Positions 38,291-46,215 of a stretch of DNA of 64,000 nt are shown here, one piece after another (position 1 is the stretch's first letter; every line of letters begins with the position of its first letter). Both the position numbers and the translations under genes were made by a program. This stretch comes from CAZKVJ01 sp964556225. GTDB lineage: Bacteria > Actinomycetota > Acidimicrobiia > Acidimicrobiales > Ilumatobacteraceae. Location of the stretch: positions 1 through 64,000 of the forward strand of contig CAZKVJ010000007.1 in NCBI GenBank assembly GCA_964556225.1, given 5' to 3'. A model generated the notes under the pieces. The model was not told the origin of the DNA, did not search any database, and was given only the letters and a program-made list of their open reading frames with translations.

Positions 38291-38986
38291 GTGCGGGTCG
38301 TCAGCCTCGTCCCCTCGGTCACCGAGACGCTCCTGGCCTGGCACGTCGACGTCGTCGCGTGCACCCGATTCTGCGAGCAGCCGGCCCTGCCCCACGTCGG
38401 CGGGACCAAGGACCCCGATCTCGACGCGATCGCCTCGCTGCACCCCGACCTCGTGGTGATGGACCGCGAGGAGAACCGGCGGGAGGATGCCGAGGCGCTG
38501 GCGGCACTCGGTGTGGCGCTCCACGTGACCCACGTGGTCGACGTCGACGACGTGGCGCCGGCGCTGACCGCCCTGGCGGAGCGGCTCGGGATCGCCCCGC
38601 GCCGGTCGGAGGTGCTGGCCGGCCGCAGTACGAGCCGGCGGTGCCGGGCGTTCGTGCCGATCTGGCGCCGGCCGTGGATGGCGCTCGGGCGCGGGACGTA
38701 CGGGGCGTCGCTGCTCGCCATGTTGGGGGTCGACGTCGTGACCGCACAGCCCGACGACCGCTACCCCACGGTCGATCTGGCGGACGTGGCCGTGCTCCGC
38801 CCCGACCTCGTGCTGGCCCCCAGCGAGCCGTACCCGTTCCGCGACCGGCACCTCGTCGAGCTGGGCGCGGCGTTCCCCGGAACCTCGGTCGTGGCGGTCG
38901 ACGGCCGGGACCTGTTCTGGTGGGGTGTGCGCACGCCCGGCGCCCTGGTTCGCCTCGGCGCCCAGCTCGATGCGATCGGCTCGTGA
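38291..38986 (+). CDS. BtuF-like metal/corrinoid receptor-fold protein without signal peptide
   Basis: The 231-residue product has the helical-backbone metal-receptor (class III periplasmic binding protein) pattern: VVSLVPSVTETLLAW at the N-terminus, VACTRFCEQP, VGGTKDPDLDAIASLHPDLVV, then WMALGRGTYGASLLAMLGV and RPDLVLAPSEPYPF. Relatives bind vitamin B12 or haem outside the membrane. Here the fold begins at residue 2, with no signal peptide or lipobox and no ABC partner nearby, so it is probably cytoplasmic with a different role. It is shorter than BtuF (about 245 mature residues) but complete at both ends. It starts with GTG at 38291. Confidence 0.82.
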   Translation: MRVVSLVPSVTETLLAWHVDVVACTRFCEQPALPHVGGTKDPDLDAIASLHPDLVVMDREENRREDAEALAALGVALHVTHVVDVDDVAPALTALAERLGIAPRRSEVLAGRSTSRRCRAFVPIWRRPWMALGRGTYGASLLAMLGVDVVTAQPDDRYPTVDLADVAVLRPDLVLAPSEPYPFRDRHLVELGAAFPGTSVVAVDGRDLFWWGVRTPGALVRLGAQLDAIGS

Positions 38987-39002
38987 CCGGCGCCAGGCGC
39001 GA

Positions 39003-39368
39003 TCAGCGCTCGAGGATCGCCTCGTAGCGACCGTCCGGGGCTCGCTGCACCCGCCGGACGGCCGTGACGGCGTGGTGGGGGATCGGGCCGTAGACGTGGG
39101 GGAACAGGGGCTCTTCGGCCGTCGTCGCCGAGCCGTCCGGGTGGGCAGCTGCCTCGCGGCGCACCTCGGCCTCGAGCGCCGCCTCGTCGATCACCAGCAC
39201 GACCATCTCGCCGGTCACCTCACGGTAGAAGCGGTTCGCCACCTCGAGCAGCGTGGCCTCGTCGTCGGTGGCGTGGACGAACCCCTCGGTGGCCAGGCTG
39301 GCCGGTGCATACGGGTCGGTGGCCGCCGCCCACTCATCGGCGGTCACGAGGTGGAGGATCACGGGCAT
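39003..39368 (-). CDS. DUF952 family protein
   Basis: The 121-residue product matches the small DUF952 family: ILHLVTADEWAAA at the start, GFVHATDDEATLLEVANRFY with its conserved HxT/S pattern, VVLVIDEAAL, and FPHVYGPIPHHAVTAV near the end. These proteins have an ADP-ribosyltransferase-like fold and no settled function. The gene overlaps the 3' end of the upstream SMP-30 gene by 10 bp and is its probable operon partner. Confidence 0.88.
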   Translation of the reverse strand: MPVILHLVTADEWAAATDPYAPASLATEGFVHATDDEATLLEVANRFYREVTGEMVVLVIDEAALEAEVRREAAAHPDGSATTAEEPLFPHVYGPIPHHAVTAVRRVQRAPDGRYEAILER

Positions 39369-40240
39369 CCAGCGTGTGGGGTGTCGACGCGCAGCACCTC
39401 GACGCGCCCGGTCCGGGTGGCAGCGGCGTCGACGTGGTGCGACGTCGCCGCGGTCAGCATGAACAGCGTGCGGCCGTCGTCACCGCCGAGCATGCAGGCG
39501 AAGCAGGGCTGGCTGGTGGTCACGGCGTCGACCACGTTGGCACCATCGGGATCCTCGGCCACCAGGAAGCACTCGGGCTGGAGCGGGTTGGCCACCCAGA
39601 CCATCCCCTCGGCGTCCAGGCAGATGCCGTCGGGCACGCGGCTGCCGAGGTCGGCCCACACTCGCCGGTCGAACAGTGAGCCGTCCGGGGCGATGGAGAA
39701 GGCCGTGAGACGCATGGCAAGGGTCTCCGCGATGATCATGGTCCGCCCGTCCGGGGTGATGACCGTGCCGTTCGGGAAGTGGAGATCCGAGGCGGCGGCA
39801 TGCACTGTGCCGTCAGGGTCGACGCGGGCGAGCACTGAAGTGGCGTGATCGGCCAGCACGCCGTCGATGCCGCGCTGCTCCAGCGCGAGGTCGAGGTCGA
39901 ACCCGAAGTTGCCGACGTAGGCCCGGCCGGCGTCGTCGACGACCATGTCGTTGCAGTGGAAGGTGGCCAGCCCGGAGAGATCGGCGTGCACCACCAACCC
40001 GTCCGCATCGTGGCGGAGCAGCTGGCGGCGCTGCATCGACACCACGAGCAGCCGGCCGTCGGGGAGCCAACCGAGACCTGACGGCCGGTCGTCGAGGGTG
40101 ACCATCGTCTCGACCCGACCGCTCTCGTCGACCGCCTTCACGGCGTGGTCGAAGAAGTCGCTGAACCACAGCCGGCCGTCGTGCCAGCGAGGTCCTTCGC
40201 CGAAGTACAACCCCTCCGCCAGCATGTCCGCGTGCGCCAT
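39359..40240 (-). CDS. SMP-30/gluconolactonase family hydrolase
   Basis: This is a 293-residue six-bladed beta-propeller of the SMP-30/gluconolactonase/LRE family: LAEGLYFGEGPRWHDGRLWF at the start with the metal Glu, CNDMVVDDAGRAYVGNFGFD with the metal Asn, FPNGTVITPDGRTMIIAET with a second metal Asn, and VPDGICLDAEGMVWVANP with the catalytic Asp. Members are Ca- or Zn-dependent lactonases of sugar acids, but many hydrolyse other esters. There is no signal peptide. ATG at 40240 was chosen; GTG codons at 40252 and 40249 are alternatives. A TAGGTT -10-like box lies at 40283..40288 (minus strand). Confidence 0.9.
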   Translation of the reverse strand: MAHADMLAEGLYFGEGPRWHDGRLWFSDFFDHAVKAVDESGRVETMVTLDDRPSGLGWLPDGRLLVVSMQRRQLLRHDADGLVVHADLSGLATFHCNDMVVDDAGRAYVGNFGFDLDLALEQRGIDGVLADHATSVLARVDPDGTVHAAASDLHFPNGTVITPDGRTMIIAETLAMRLTAFSIAPDGSLFDRRVWADLGSRVPDGICLDAEGMVWVANPLQPECFLVAEDPDGANVVDAVTTSQPCFACMLGGDDGRTLFMLTAATSHHVDAAATRTGRVEVLRVDTPHAGCP

Positions 40241-40285
40241 CGTCCTCACCACCCCGTCCGGGCCGCTCGGCCCACGGCGGCGAAC

Positions 40286-41338
40286 CTAGCGCTCGGTCGC
40301 AACGGTGTGAGCCGGCCCCACCGACGCGCCGTCGACCGGGTGCAGCCGCCAGCCCTCGGCCGGCGAGCCGGTCCGTGCCAGGGCGACGACGCAGCCACCG
40401 AACCCGCCACCCGTGAGGCGGGCGCCCAGGACACCGGGCGTGGCGAGCAGCTGCTCGACGGCGTCGTCGAGGGCCGTCGTCGACACCTCGAAGTCGTCGC
40501 GGAGGCTGACGTGGCTGGCTGTCATCAGGGCCCCGGCGGCGGTGACGTCGCCGGCGGTGAGCGCGTCGGCGAGCTCGCGGACCCGCGCGTTCTCGGTGAC
40601 GACGTGGCGGGCTCGGCGGCGCACGAGGGGATCGCGGATCACGCCGACGCGCTCGAGCGACACGGCGCGCAGCGAGCCGAGCTCGGCCTCGGCGACGGCG
40701 CACTGGGCCACACGCTGCGCGTACTCGCTGGCCGCGAGCATGCGGGGGGCGACGAAGCGCACCACGATCTCGACGTCGGGCGGGAGTGGGATGGGTTCGA
40801 TCGTGAGCGTCGTGCAGTCGATCAGCAGGGCGCACCCCGCCACCCCGGCGACCGAGGCGAGCTGGTCCATGATCCCGCAGGGCACTCCCGACGCGCGCTG
40901 CTCGGCCCGCCGGCAGAGGTGGGCCAGCTCCACCGGGTCACCGTCGAAGCCGAGCGCCAGGGCCGTCGCCACCTCCAGGGCGGCGCTCGACGACAGTCCG
41001 GAGCCCACCGGCAGGTCGCCGCTGATGGTCCCCTTCACACCGTGGGCCGCGGCGCCCATCTCGGCGGCGACGCCGGCCACGTACCGGGCCCACGGTGGCT
41101 CGGCCTGCTCCGGGTGCTCCACCGGCAGGGGTACGACCGCCGGCGTGGCGTCGTGCTCGCTCACGAGGTGCACGAGGGGTTCGTCCCACCGCTCGACCTC
41201 GACCACCGTCCAGCGGTCGACGGCCATCGGCATGACCAGGCCACCGGTGTAGTCGGTGTGGTCGCCGATGAGGTTCACGCGACCGGGTGCTCGGGCGACG
41301 AGCCGGCGCGCCGAGGGCGACCCGCCGTCAGCCACCAC
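40286..41338 (-). CDS. galK: galactokinase (GHMP kinase)
   Basis: The 350-residue product carries the three GHMP landmarks: GRVNLIGDHTDYTGG near residues 20-34 (the galactokinase signature, with Asp at the D/E position), the phosphate loop LPVGSGLSSSAALEV near 108-122, and LTGGGFGGCVVAL near the C-terminus. MDQLASVAG contains the catalytic-base Asp region. It phosphorylates galactose or a similar sugar at C1. No galT or galE is adjacent. It starts with GTG at 41338 (a second GTG follows directly) inside the last 11 bp of the upstream oxidoreductase gene, so translation may be coupled. Confidence 0.92.
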   Translation of the reverse strand: MVADGGSPSARRLVARAPGRVNLIGDHTDYTGGLVMPMAVDRWTVVEVERWDEPLVHLVSEHDATPAVVPLPVEHPEQAEPPWARYVAGVAAEMGAAAHGVKGTISGDLPVGSGLSSSAALEVATALALGFDGDPVELAHLCRRAEQRASGVPCGIMDQLASVAGVAGCALLIDCTTLTIEPIPLPPDVEIVVRFVAPRMLAASEYAQRVAQCAVAEAELGSLRAVSLERVGVIRDPLVRRRARHVVTENARVRELADALTAGDVTAAGALMTASHVSLRDDFEVSTTALDDAVEQLLATPGVLGARLTGGGFGGCVVALARTGSPAEGWRLHPVDGASVGPAHTVATER

Positions 41339-42239
41339 CGTGCCGGTCCAGACCGAGCGCGGCGCTGAAGCGGTCGAGCGCCTCGGCGTCGAACGGGGCC
41401 CGCAGCGCCAGGTTGACCTGGTCGGCGCCGGCGGCCACGTACTCGCCGATCCGGTCGATCACCTGGGCGTCGCTGCCCGTCAGCACCCCCGGGCGCACGT
41501 ACTCGGCCATGGCCCCGAACTGGTCCCGCAGGCTCTCGTCCGTCCAGGCCAGCCCGACGTTCACCGCGCACCGGACGGCGGCCGGGTCGCGACCGGCCTC
41601 CTCGCAGTGACGGTGGAGCACGGAACGCTTGTGGGCGAACGTGGCAGGGTCGATGAACGGCACGTTCCAGCCGTCGGCCCACCGCGCTGCGATGCGCAGG
41701 GTGCGCTGCTCGCCCCCGCCGCCCACCCAGATCGGCAGCTGTGCCTGCACCGGCCGGGGCTCGCAGCGCGCGCTGGTCAGGCGGAAGTGCTCGCCCTGGA
41801 AGGTGGTGACCTCCTCGCGCAGCAGACCACGCACGCACTGGATCGCCTCTTCCAGCTGGTCCATGCGCACCTTCACCGATGGGAACGGGATGCCGTAGGC
41901 CTCGTACTCGATCTGGCTCCAGCCGGCGCCGAGGCCGAGATCGGCCCGCCCGCCGCTCAGATGGTCGATGGCGCTGATCATCTTGGCCAGGACGGCCGGG
42001 TGCCGGTAGCCGACCGAGTACACCAACGAGCCGCAGCGGACCCGCGTGGTGTCGCACGCCAGCGCGGCGTGCAGCGCCACGGCCTCGAGGTTCTCGGCGT
42101 CGTCGACCCCCGTCGCGGCGTAGAAGTGGTCCCAGATCGAGATCCAGTCGAAGCCGAGGTCCTCGATGCGCCGCCAGAGCCCCCGGAGGGACTCCACCGT
42201 CGTGTGCTGCAACCCCGTGTGCACCCCGAAGATGGTCAT
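41328..42239 (-). CDS. LLM-class F420-dependent oxidoreductase (second copy)
   Basis: The 303-residue product is a luciferase-like TIM barrel: FGVHTGLQHTTVESLRGLWR, then DLGFDWISIWDHFYAATG, VRCGSLVYSVGYRHPAVLAK, LSGGRADLGLGAGWSQIEYE and LPIWVGGGGEQRTLRIAARW. These are typical of the TIGR03560-like F420 oxidoreductases of actinobacteria. The substrate is unknown. It has little similarity to the copy at 13887..14939 beyond the fold. ATG at 42239 lies 8 nt after a TACCGT -10-like box and has no Shine-Dalgarno. Confidence 0.9.
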   Translation of the reverse strand: MTIFGVHTGLQHTTVESLRGLWRRIEDLGFDWISIWDHFYAATGVDDAENLEAVALHAALACDTTRVRCGSLVYSVGYRHPAVLAKMISAIDHLSGGRADLGLGAGWSQIEYEAYGIPFPSVKVRMDQLEEAIQCVRGLLREEVTTFQGEHFRLTSARCEPRPVQAQLPIWVGGGGEQRTLRIAARWADGWNVPFIDPATFAHKRSVLHRHCEEAGRDPAAVRCAVNVGLAWTDESLRDQFGAMAEYVRPGVLTGSDAQVIDRIGEYVAAGADQVNLALRAPFDAEALDRFSAALGLDRHGGG

Positions 42240-42247
42240 GGCTCCGG

Positions 42248-42253
42248 ACGGTA
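42248..42253 (-). promoter_or_regulatory. -10 box, probable leaderless promoter
   Basis: On the minus strand TACCGT ends 8 nt before the ATG at 42239. No Shine-Dalgarno is seen. Confidence 0.42.
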
Positions 42254-42323
42254 GCGGAGCGGGACGCGGTGGTTCGGCGCCCGCGCATCGCTGAACGGGA
42301 GGTGCAGGCGCGAGACTGCGCCG

Positions 42324-43199
42324 ATGCCGCGCTGCACCGCCAACGGGATCGAGATCGAGTACGAGACGATGGGCGACCCGGCGGACCCGCCGCTGCTGCT
42401 CATCATGGGGTTCACGGCCCAGCTCATCGCCTGGCCGGACGGGTTCTGCCGGCGCCTGGTCGACGAAGGGCTTCACGTCATCCGCTTCGACAACCGCGAC
42501 TGCGGGCTGTCGACGAAGCTCGATGGTGTCGAGGTCGACCTCGGGGCGGTGATCGCCGCGGCGATGACCGGTCAGCCGGCGCCGCCGGTGCCGTACACGC
42601 TGTCGGACATGGCGGCCGACGCCATGGCACTGCTCGATCACCTGGGCATCGAACGGGCGCACGTGCTCGGCGCCTCGATGGGCGGGATGATCGCCCAGAC
42701 CGTCGCCATCGAGCACCCGGCGCGAGTGCGAACGCTGACATCGGTGATGTCGATGACGGGCGAGCTCGAGTACGGCTCACCGATGCCCGAGGCGGCTCAG
42801 GTCCTGCTCGCGCCCCCGCCGCACGACCGCGACGAGTACATCGAGTCGAGCGTCAAGTACGCCGTGTGGATGTCGCGGCGCTACTTCGACCCGGCCACCG
42901 TGCGGGCCCAGGCGGCGGCGGCGTACGACCGCGCCTTCTATCCCGAGGGTGCCAACCGCCAGCTGGCGGCGATCTACGCCAGCGGCAGCCGGGCCGAGCG
43001 GCTCGCCCGGATCGACGTGCCGGCGCTGGTGGTGCACGGGCGCGACGACACGCTCATCCCCCCGGACGGCGGCCGGCGCACGGCCGAGCTGGTCCCGACG
43101 GCGTCGCTGCTGCTGCTCGCCGACATGGGCCACGACCTGCCGGAGCCGCTGTGGCCGATGGTGGCCGGCGCTGTGGGACATCTGACGCGACTCGCGTAA
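42324..43199 (+). CDS. alpha/beta hydrolase (methylesterase-like)
   Basis: The 291-residue product has LLLIMGFTAQLIAWPDGF (oxyanion region, residues about 24-41), FDNRDCGLSTK, the nucleophile elbow VLGASMGGMIAQ, a late Asp in VVHGRDDTLIPPDGG and the catalytic His in MGHDLPEPLWP. This pattern fits the subgroup of RdmC, the aclacinomycin methylesterase, widespread in actinobacteria as general carboxylesterases. The substrate is unknown. The CoA-transferase-family gene follows 33 bp downstream in the same direction. Confidence 0.87.
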   Translation: MPRCTANGIEIEYETMGDPADPPLLLIMGFTAQLIAWPDGFCRRLVDEGLHVIRFDNRDCGLSTKLDGVEVDLGAVIAAAMTGQPAPPVPYTLSDMAADAMALLDHLGIERAHVLGASMGGMIAQTVAIEHPARVRTLTSVMSMTGELEYGSPMPEAAQVLLAPPPHDRDEYIESSVKYAVWMSRRYFDPATVRAQAAAAYDRAFYPEGANRQLAAIYASGSRAERLARIDVPALVVHGRDDTLIPPDGGRRTAELVPTASLLLLADMGHDLPEPLWPMVAGAVGHLTRLA

Positions 43200-43232
43200 C
43201 CTCGCCCGGACGATCGAGCACGAGGGGGACAC

Positions 43233-44390
43233 ATGGCAGGGCCGCTCCAAGGGGTGCGCATCATCGAGATCGCCGGGATCGGTCCCGGCCCGTTCGCGGC
43301 GATGATGCTGAGCGACATGGGGGCCGAGGTGATCCGCGTGGAGCGGGCCCAGAACGTGCGCGGCCCGGCGCCCGACACACCCGCCGCCGATGCCATGAGC
43401 AGGGGACGGCGGAACATCGCCATCGACTTGAAGCACCCGGACGGCGTGGCGACGCTCCTTCGCCTGGTCGAGTCGGCCGACGCGCTGATCGAGGGCTTCC
43501 GCCCGGGCGTGATGGAGCGGTTGGGGATCGGGCCGGAGCAGTGCCTGGCCGCCAACCCGCGCCTGGTGTACGGGCGGATGACCGGCTGGGGGCAAGAGGG
43601 CCCCTACGCGCAGGCCGCCGGCCACGACATCAACTACATCTCGCTGGCCGGGGCGCTGGCGCACTTCCGTCGGGCCGGTCAGGCGCCGCTGCCGCCGCTC
43701 AACATGGTCGGCGACTTCGGCGGCGGTGGGATGTTCCTCGCCTTCGGCGTGGTCTGTGCGCTGCTCGAGGCGCAGCGCAGCGGGCAGGGTCAGGTCGTCG
43801 ACGCGGCGATGGTCGATGGTGCGGCGGCGCTCATGACGATGTTCTGGACGTTCCGCTCGATCGGCATGTTCGACGAGGACGCGCCGGGCACGAACCTGCT
43901 CGACACCGGCGCGCACTTCTACGACGTGTACCGCTGCGCCGACGACCGCTACATCTCCATCGGCTCGATCGAGCCCCAGTTCTACGCCGAGCTGCTGCAG
44001 CGCACCGGTCTCGCCGACGACCCCGAGTTCGCCCCGCAGATGGACCGGTCCCGCTGGCCGAAGCTGAAGGAACGCCTCACCGAGCTGTTCGCGACGCGCA
44101 CGCGCGACGAGTGGTGCCAGCTGATGGAGATGACCGACGTGTGCTTCGCGCCGGTGCTCACGATGAGCGAGGCCGCCGAGCACCCGCACAACGTCGCCCG
44201 GGAGGTGTTCATCGAGGTCGGCGGGGTCCGTCAGCCGCGACCCGCGCCGCGCTTCTCGCGCACGGTGCCGGACACGCCGGCACCACCGGCTCACCCGGGT
44301 CAGCACAGCCGGGAGATCCTCACCGGCTGGGGGTTGGCCGCCGAGGAGGTCGAGGCGCTCCTCGCGTCCGGCGCCGTGAAGGACGCGTAG
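43233..44390 (+). CDS. mcr: alpha-methylacyl-CoA racemase (CaiB/BaiF family)
   Basis: The 385-residue product opens with LQGVRIIEIAGIGPGPFAAMMLSDMGAEVIRVE, the family III CoA-transferase fold, and shows the racemase active-site residues known from mycobacterial MCR: His in AAGHDINYI, Asp in NMVGDFGGGG and Glu in SIGSIEPQFYAELL. CoA transferases of the family use a different Asp, so racemase fits better. It interconverts (R)- and (S)-2-methylacyl-CoA, needed to degrade branched fatty acids and sterol side chains. An SD-like GAGGGGG precedes the ATG. A TAACCT -10-like box (43197..43202) overlaps the upstream stop codon. Confidence 0.93.
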   Translation: MAGPLQGVRIIEIAGIGPGPFAAMMLSDMGAEVIRVERAQNVRGPAPDTPAADAMSRGRRNIAIDLKHPDGVATLLRLVESADALIEGFRPGVMERLGIGPEQCLAANPRLVYGRMTGWGQEGPYAQAAGHDINYISLAGALAHFRRAGQAPLPPLNMVGDFGGGGMFLAFGVVCALLEAQRSGQGQVVDAAMVDGAAALMTMFWTFRSIGMFDEDAPGTNLLDTGAHFYDVYRCADDRYISIGSIEPQFYAELLQRTGLADDPEFAPQMDRSRWPKLKERLTELFATRTRDEWCQLMEMTDVCFAPVLTMSEAAEHPHNVAREVFIEVGGVRQPRPAPRFSRTVPDTPAPPAHPGQHSREILTGWGLAAEEVEALLASGAVKDA

Positions 44391-44399
44391 ACGCGAGAG

Positions 44400-45206
44400 A
44401 TGGGAACCCTCGTCCTGTTCCACGCCCACCCCGACGACGAGTCCATCAGCACCGGCGGCACCATCGCCCGGGCCGTCGCCGAAGGGCACCGGGTGGTGCT
44501 CGTGATGGCGACAGACGGGCGTCACGGCGAGGTCCCGGACGACCTGGCGCCCGGCGAGACGCTGGCCGACCGCCGGCGGGCGGAGCTCGAGCGGTCCGCC
44601 GCCGTGCTGGGGGTGCACCGGGTGGAGTGGCTCGGCTACCACGACAGTGGGATGACGGGATGGGAGCAGAACCACGACCCCGCCGCGTTCTGCCAGGCGC
44701 CGCTCGACGAGGCCGCGGAGCGCCTGGCATGGATCCTGCGAAGCGAGGCCGCCGACGTGCTGACCGTGTACGACTGGCACGGGAACTATGGCCATCCCGA
44801 CCACATCCAGGTCCACCGGGTCGGGCACCGTGCTGCAGAGCTGGCCGGGACGTCCGACGTCTTCGAGGTCACCATGAACCGCGACGCCATCGTGGAGCTG
44901 ATGCGCCTCGCTGCCGAGATGGGCGAGCGCATCGGTGGCGACGATGACGACGACTTCGACCCGAGTGCGCCAGCCGACGACGGCAACCCGTTCGGCACCG
45001 CCGAGGTCGACCTCACCCACGCCGTCGACGTGACGCCGTTCGTCGCGCTGAAGCGGGCGTCCATCGCCTGTCACGGCAGCCAGATCAGCGACTCGGCGTT
45101 CTTCTTGCAGATGCCCGACGAGATGTTCACCCGAGCGTTCGGCACGGAGTGGTTCATCAAGCGGGGCGACCCGGGGCCGATGCGCCCGGGCTGGCTCTTC
45201 GAGTAG
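44400..45206 (+). CDS. PIG-L/LmbE family N-deacetylase
   Basis: The 268-residue product begins with TLVLFHAHPDDESISTGGTIA; the HPDDE motif supplies two zinc ligands and the catalytic Asp. The third ligand is in YGHPDHIQVHR. The family includes MshB, Mca and lincomycin LmbE and acts on N-acetylglucosamine-type or mycothiol-linked amides. A very acidic insert (GGDDDDDFDPS, about 180-190) sits before the C-terminal part, as in some MshB-like proteins. It starts 10 bp after the racemase stop, and a phosphatase gene starts 6 bp after its own stop, so it is in an operon. The real substrate is not clear. Confidence 0.88.
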   Translation: MGTLVLFHAHPDDESISTGGTIARAVAEGHRVVLVMATDGRHGEVPDDLAPGETLADRRRAELERSAAVLGVHRVEWLGYHDSGMTGWEQNHDPAAFCQAPLDEAAERLAWILRSEAADVLTVYDWHGNYGHPDHIQVHRVGHRAAELAGTSDVFEVTMNRDAIVELMRLAAEMGERIGGDDDDDFDPSAPADDGNPFGTAEVDLTHAVDVTPFVALKRASIACHGSQISDSAFFLQMPDEMFTRAFGTEWFIKRGDPGPMRPGWLFE

Positions 45207-45211
45207 CCCTC

Positions 45212-45763
45212 GTGCCGCGGCTGTACCTCGTGCGCCACGGACGGGCCAGCGCCGGCTGGGACGATGACCCTGATCCCGCCCTCGACGCCCTGGGCGCGGC
45301 GCAGGCGGACTTGGTCGCCGACCGGCTGGCGCCGCTCGGACCGCTGGCGCTCGTCACCAGCCCGCTGCGGCGCTGCCGCGAGACGGCGGAACCGCTCGCG
45401 GCTCGGTGGGAGGTGACGCCCCTGGTCGAGGTTGCCGTGGCCGAGATCCCGTCGCCGGAGGGCGTGCCGATGGGCGAGCGCACCTCGTGGCTGAGGCGCG
45501 CCATGGTGGGCACATGGGACGATCTCGGCGCCCGGTACACGGCCTTCGCCGAGGGCGTGGTGCGCTGGGCGCTGGCCCGGGCCGAGGACACCGTGGTGGT
45601 GAGCCACTTCGTGGCGATCAACGCCGTCATCGGGGCCGCGGTCGGTGACCGCCGGCTCGTCATCCGATCGCTCGACAACGCGTCGGTCACCATCGTCGAC
45701 GTCAGTGCCGGTCGCCTCACGCTCGTCGAGGGCGGCCGTGAGGCCGACACCCTGGTGCGGTGA
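45212..45763 (+). CDS. histidine phosphatase family protein
   Basis: The 183-residue product has the phosphohistidine motif LYLVRHGRAS at residues 4-13 and the second half of the site in TVVVSHFVAINAVIG, with the arginine in TSPLRRCRETAEPL. This is the phosphoglycerate mutase-like branch 1 fold, which covers broad phosphatases and mutases. GTG at 45212 puts the catalytic strand at the N-terminus, as usual, and is only 5 nt after the deacetylase stop. The substrate is unknown. Confidence 0.88.
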   Translation: MPRLYLVRHGRASAGWDDDPDPALDALGAAQADLVADRLAPLGPLALVTSPLRRCRETAEPLAARWEVTPLVEVAVAEIPSPEGVPMGERTSWLRRAMVGTWDDLGARYTAFAEGVVRWALARAEDTVVVSHFVAINAVIGAAVGDRRLVIRSLDNASVTIVDVSAGRLTLVEGGREADTLVR

Positions 45764-45768
45764 GCGCG

Positions 45769-45774
45769 TAGCAT
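45769..45774 (+). promoter_or_regulatory. putative -10 box of the small membrane protein gene
   Basis: TAGCAT matches TANNNT and is 47 bp before the ATG at 45822. The leader would contain GAAAGG, a plausible ribosome-binding site. Confidence 0.3.
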
Positions 45775-45821
45775 CTCGACGTTCGAACGGCCGGCGAAAG
45801 GCGACCCCCCTGACTGCGCTG

Positions 45822-46190
45822 ATGGTGCTCGACCTGCACGAGAGCTGGGCCTGGTTCGTGATCATCAGCAACGGTCTGGCCGGTGCGTGGGCGCTGGCCG
45901 CCAACTGGCTCACGGTGCTGCGCAGCCGGGCCCTGTGGTGGTTCACGGCCGTCGCCGAGCTGACGATCTTCGTCCAGGTGACCCTGGGCGTGATCCTGGT
46001 GAACCGTGAGAAGCTCGAGTTCCCAGAGTTCCACGCCTTCTACGGCTTCGTCGCCATCATCGCCGTCGCGATCCTGTACAGCTACCGGGGGTCGCCCGGG
46101 CTGAAGGGTCGGATCTACCTGCTGTACGGCGTCGGCGGCCTGTTCCTGATGGGCCTCGGGATCCGGGCGATGCTCGTCGGCCAATCCTGA
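45822..46190 (+). CDS. four-helix membrane protein, unknown
   Basis: The 122-residue product has four hydrophobic segments: WFVIISNGLAGAWALAANWL, WWFTAVAELTIFVQVTLGVI, FHAFYGFVAIIAVAILYSY and YLLYGVGGLFLMGLGIRAML. The first and third contain polar His and Asn residues. The length and layout recall actinobacterial four-helix proteins annotated only as integral membrane proteins. ATG at 45822 is used; an in-frame CTG at 45810 would be better spaced from GAAAGG and add four residues. It converges on the PEPCK gene. Confidence 0.8.
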   Translation: MVLDLHESWAWFVIISNGLAGAWALAANWLTVLRSRALWWFTAVAELTIFVQVTLGVILVNREKLEFPEFHAFYGFVAIIAVAILYSYRGSPGLKGRIYLLYGVGGLFLMGLGIRAMLVGQS

Positions 46191-46215
46191 TCCCCTCTCA
46201 TTGGAACGGAAGGAG

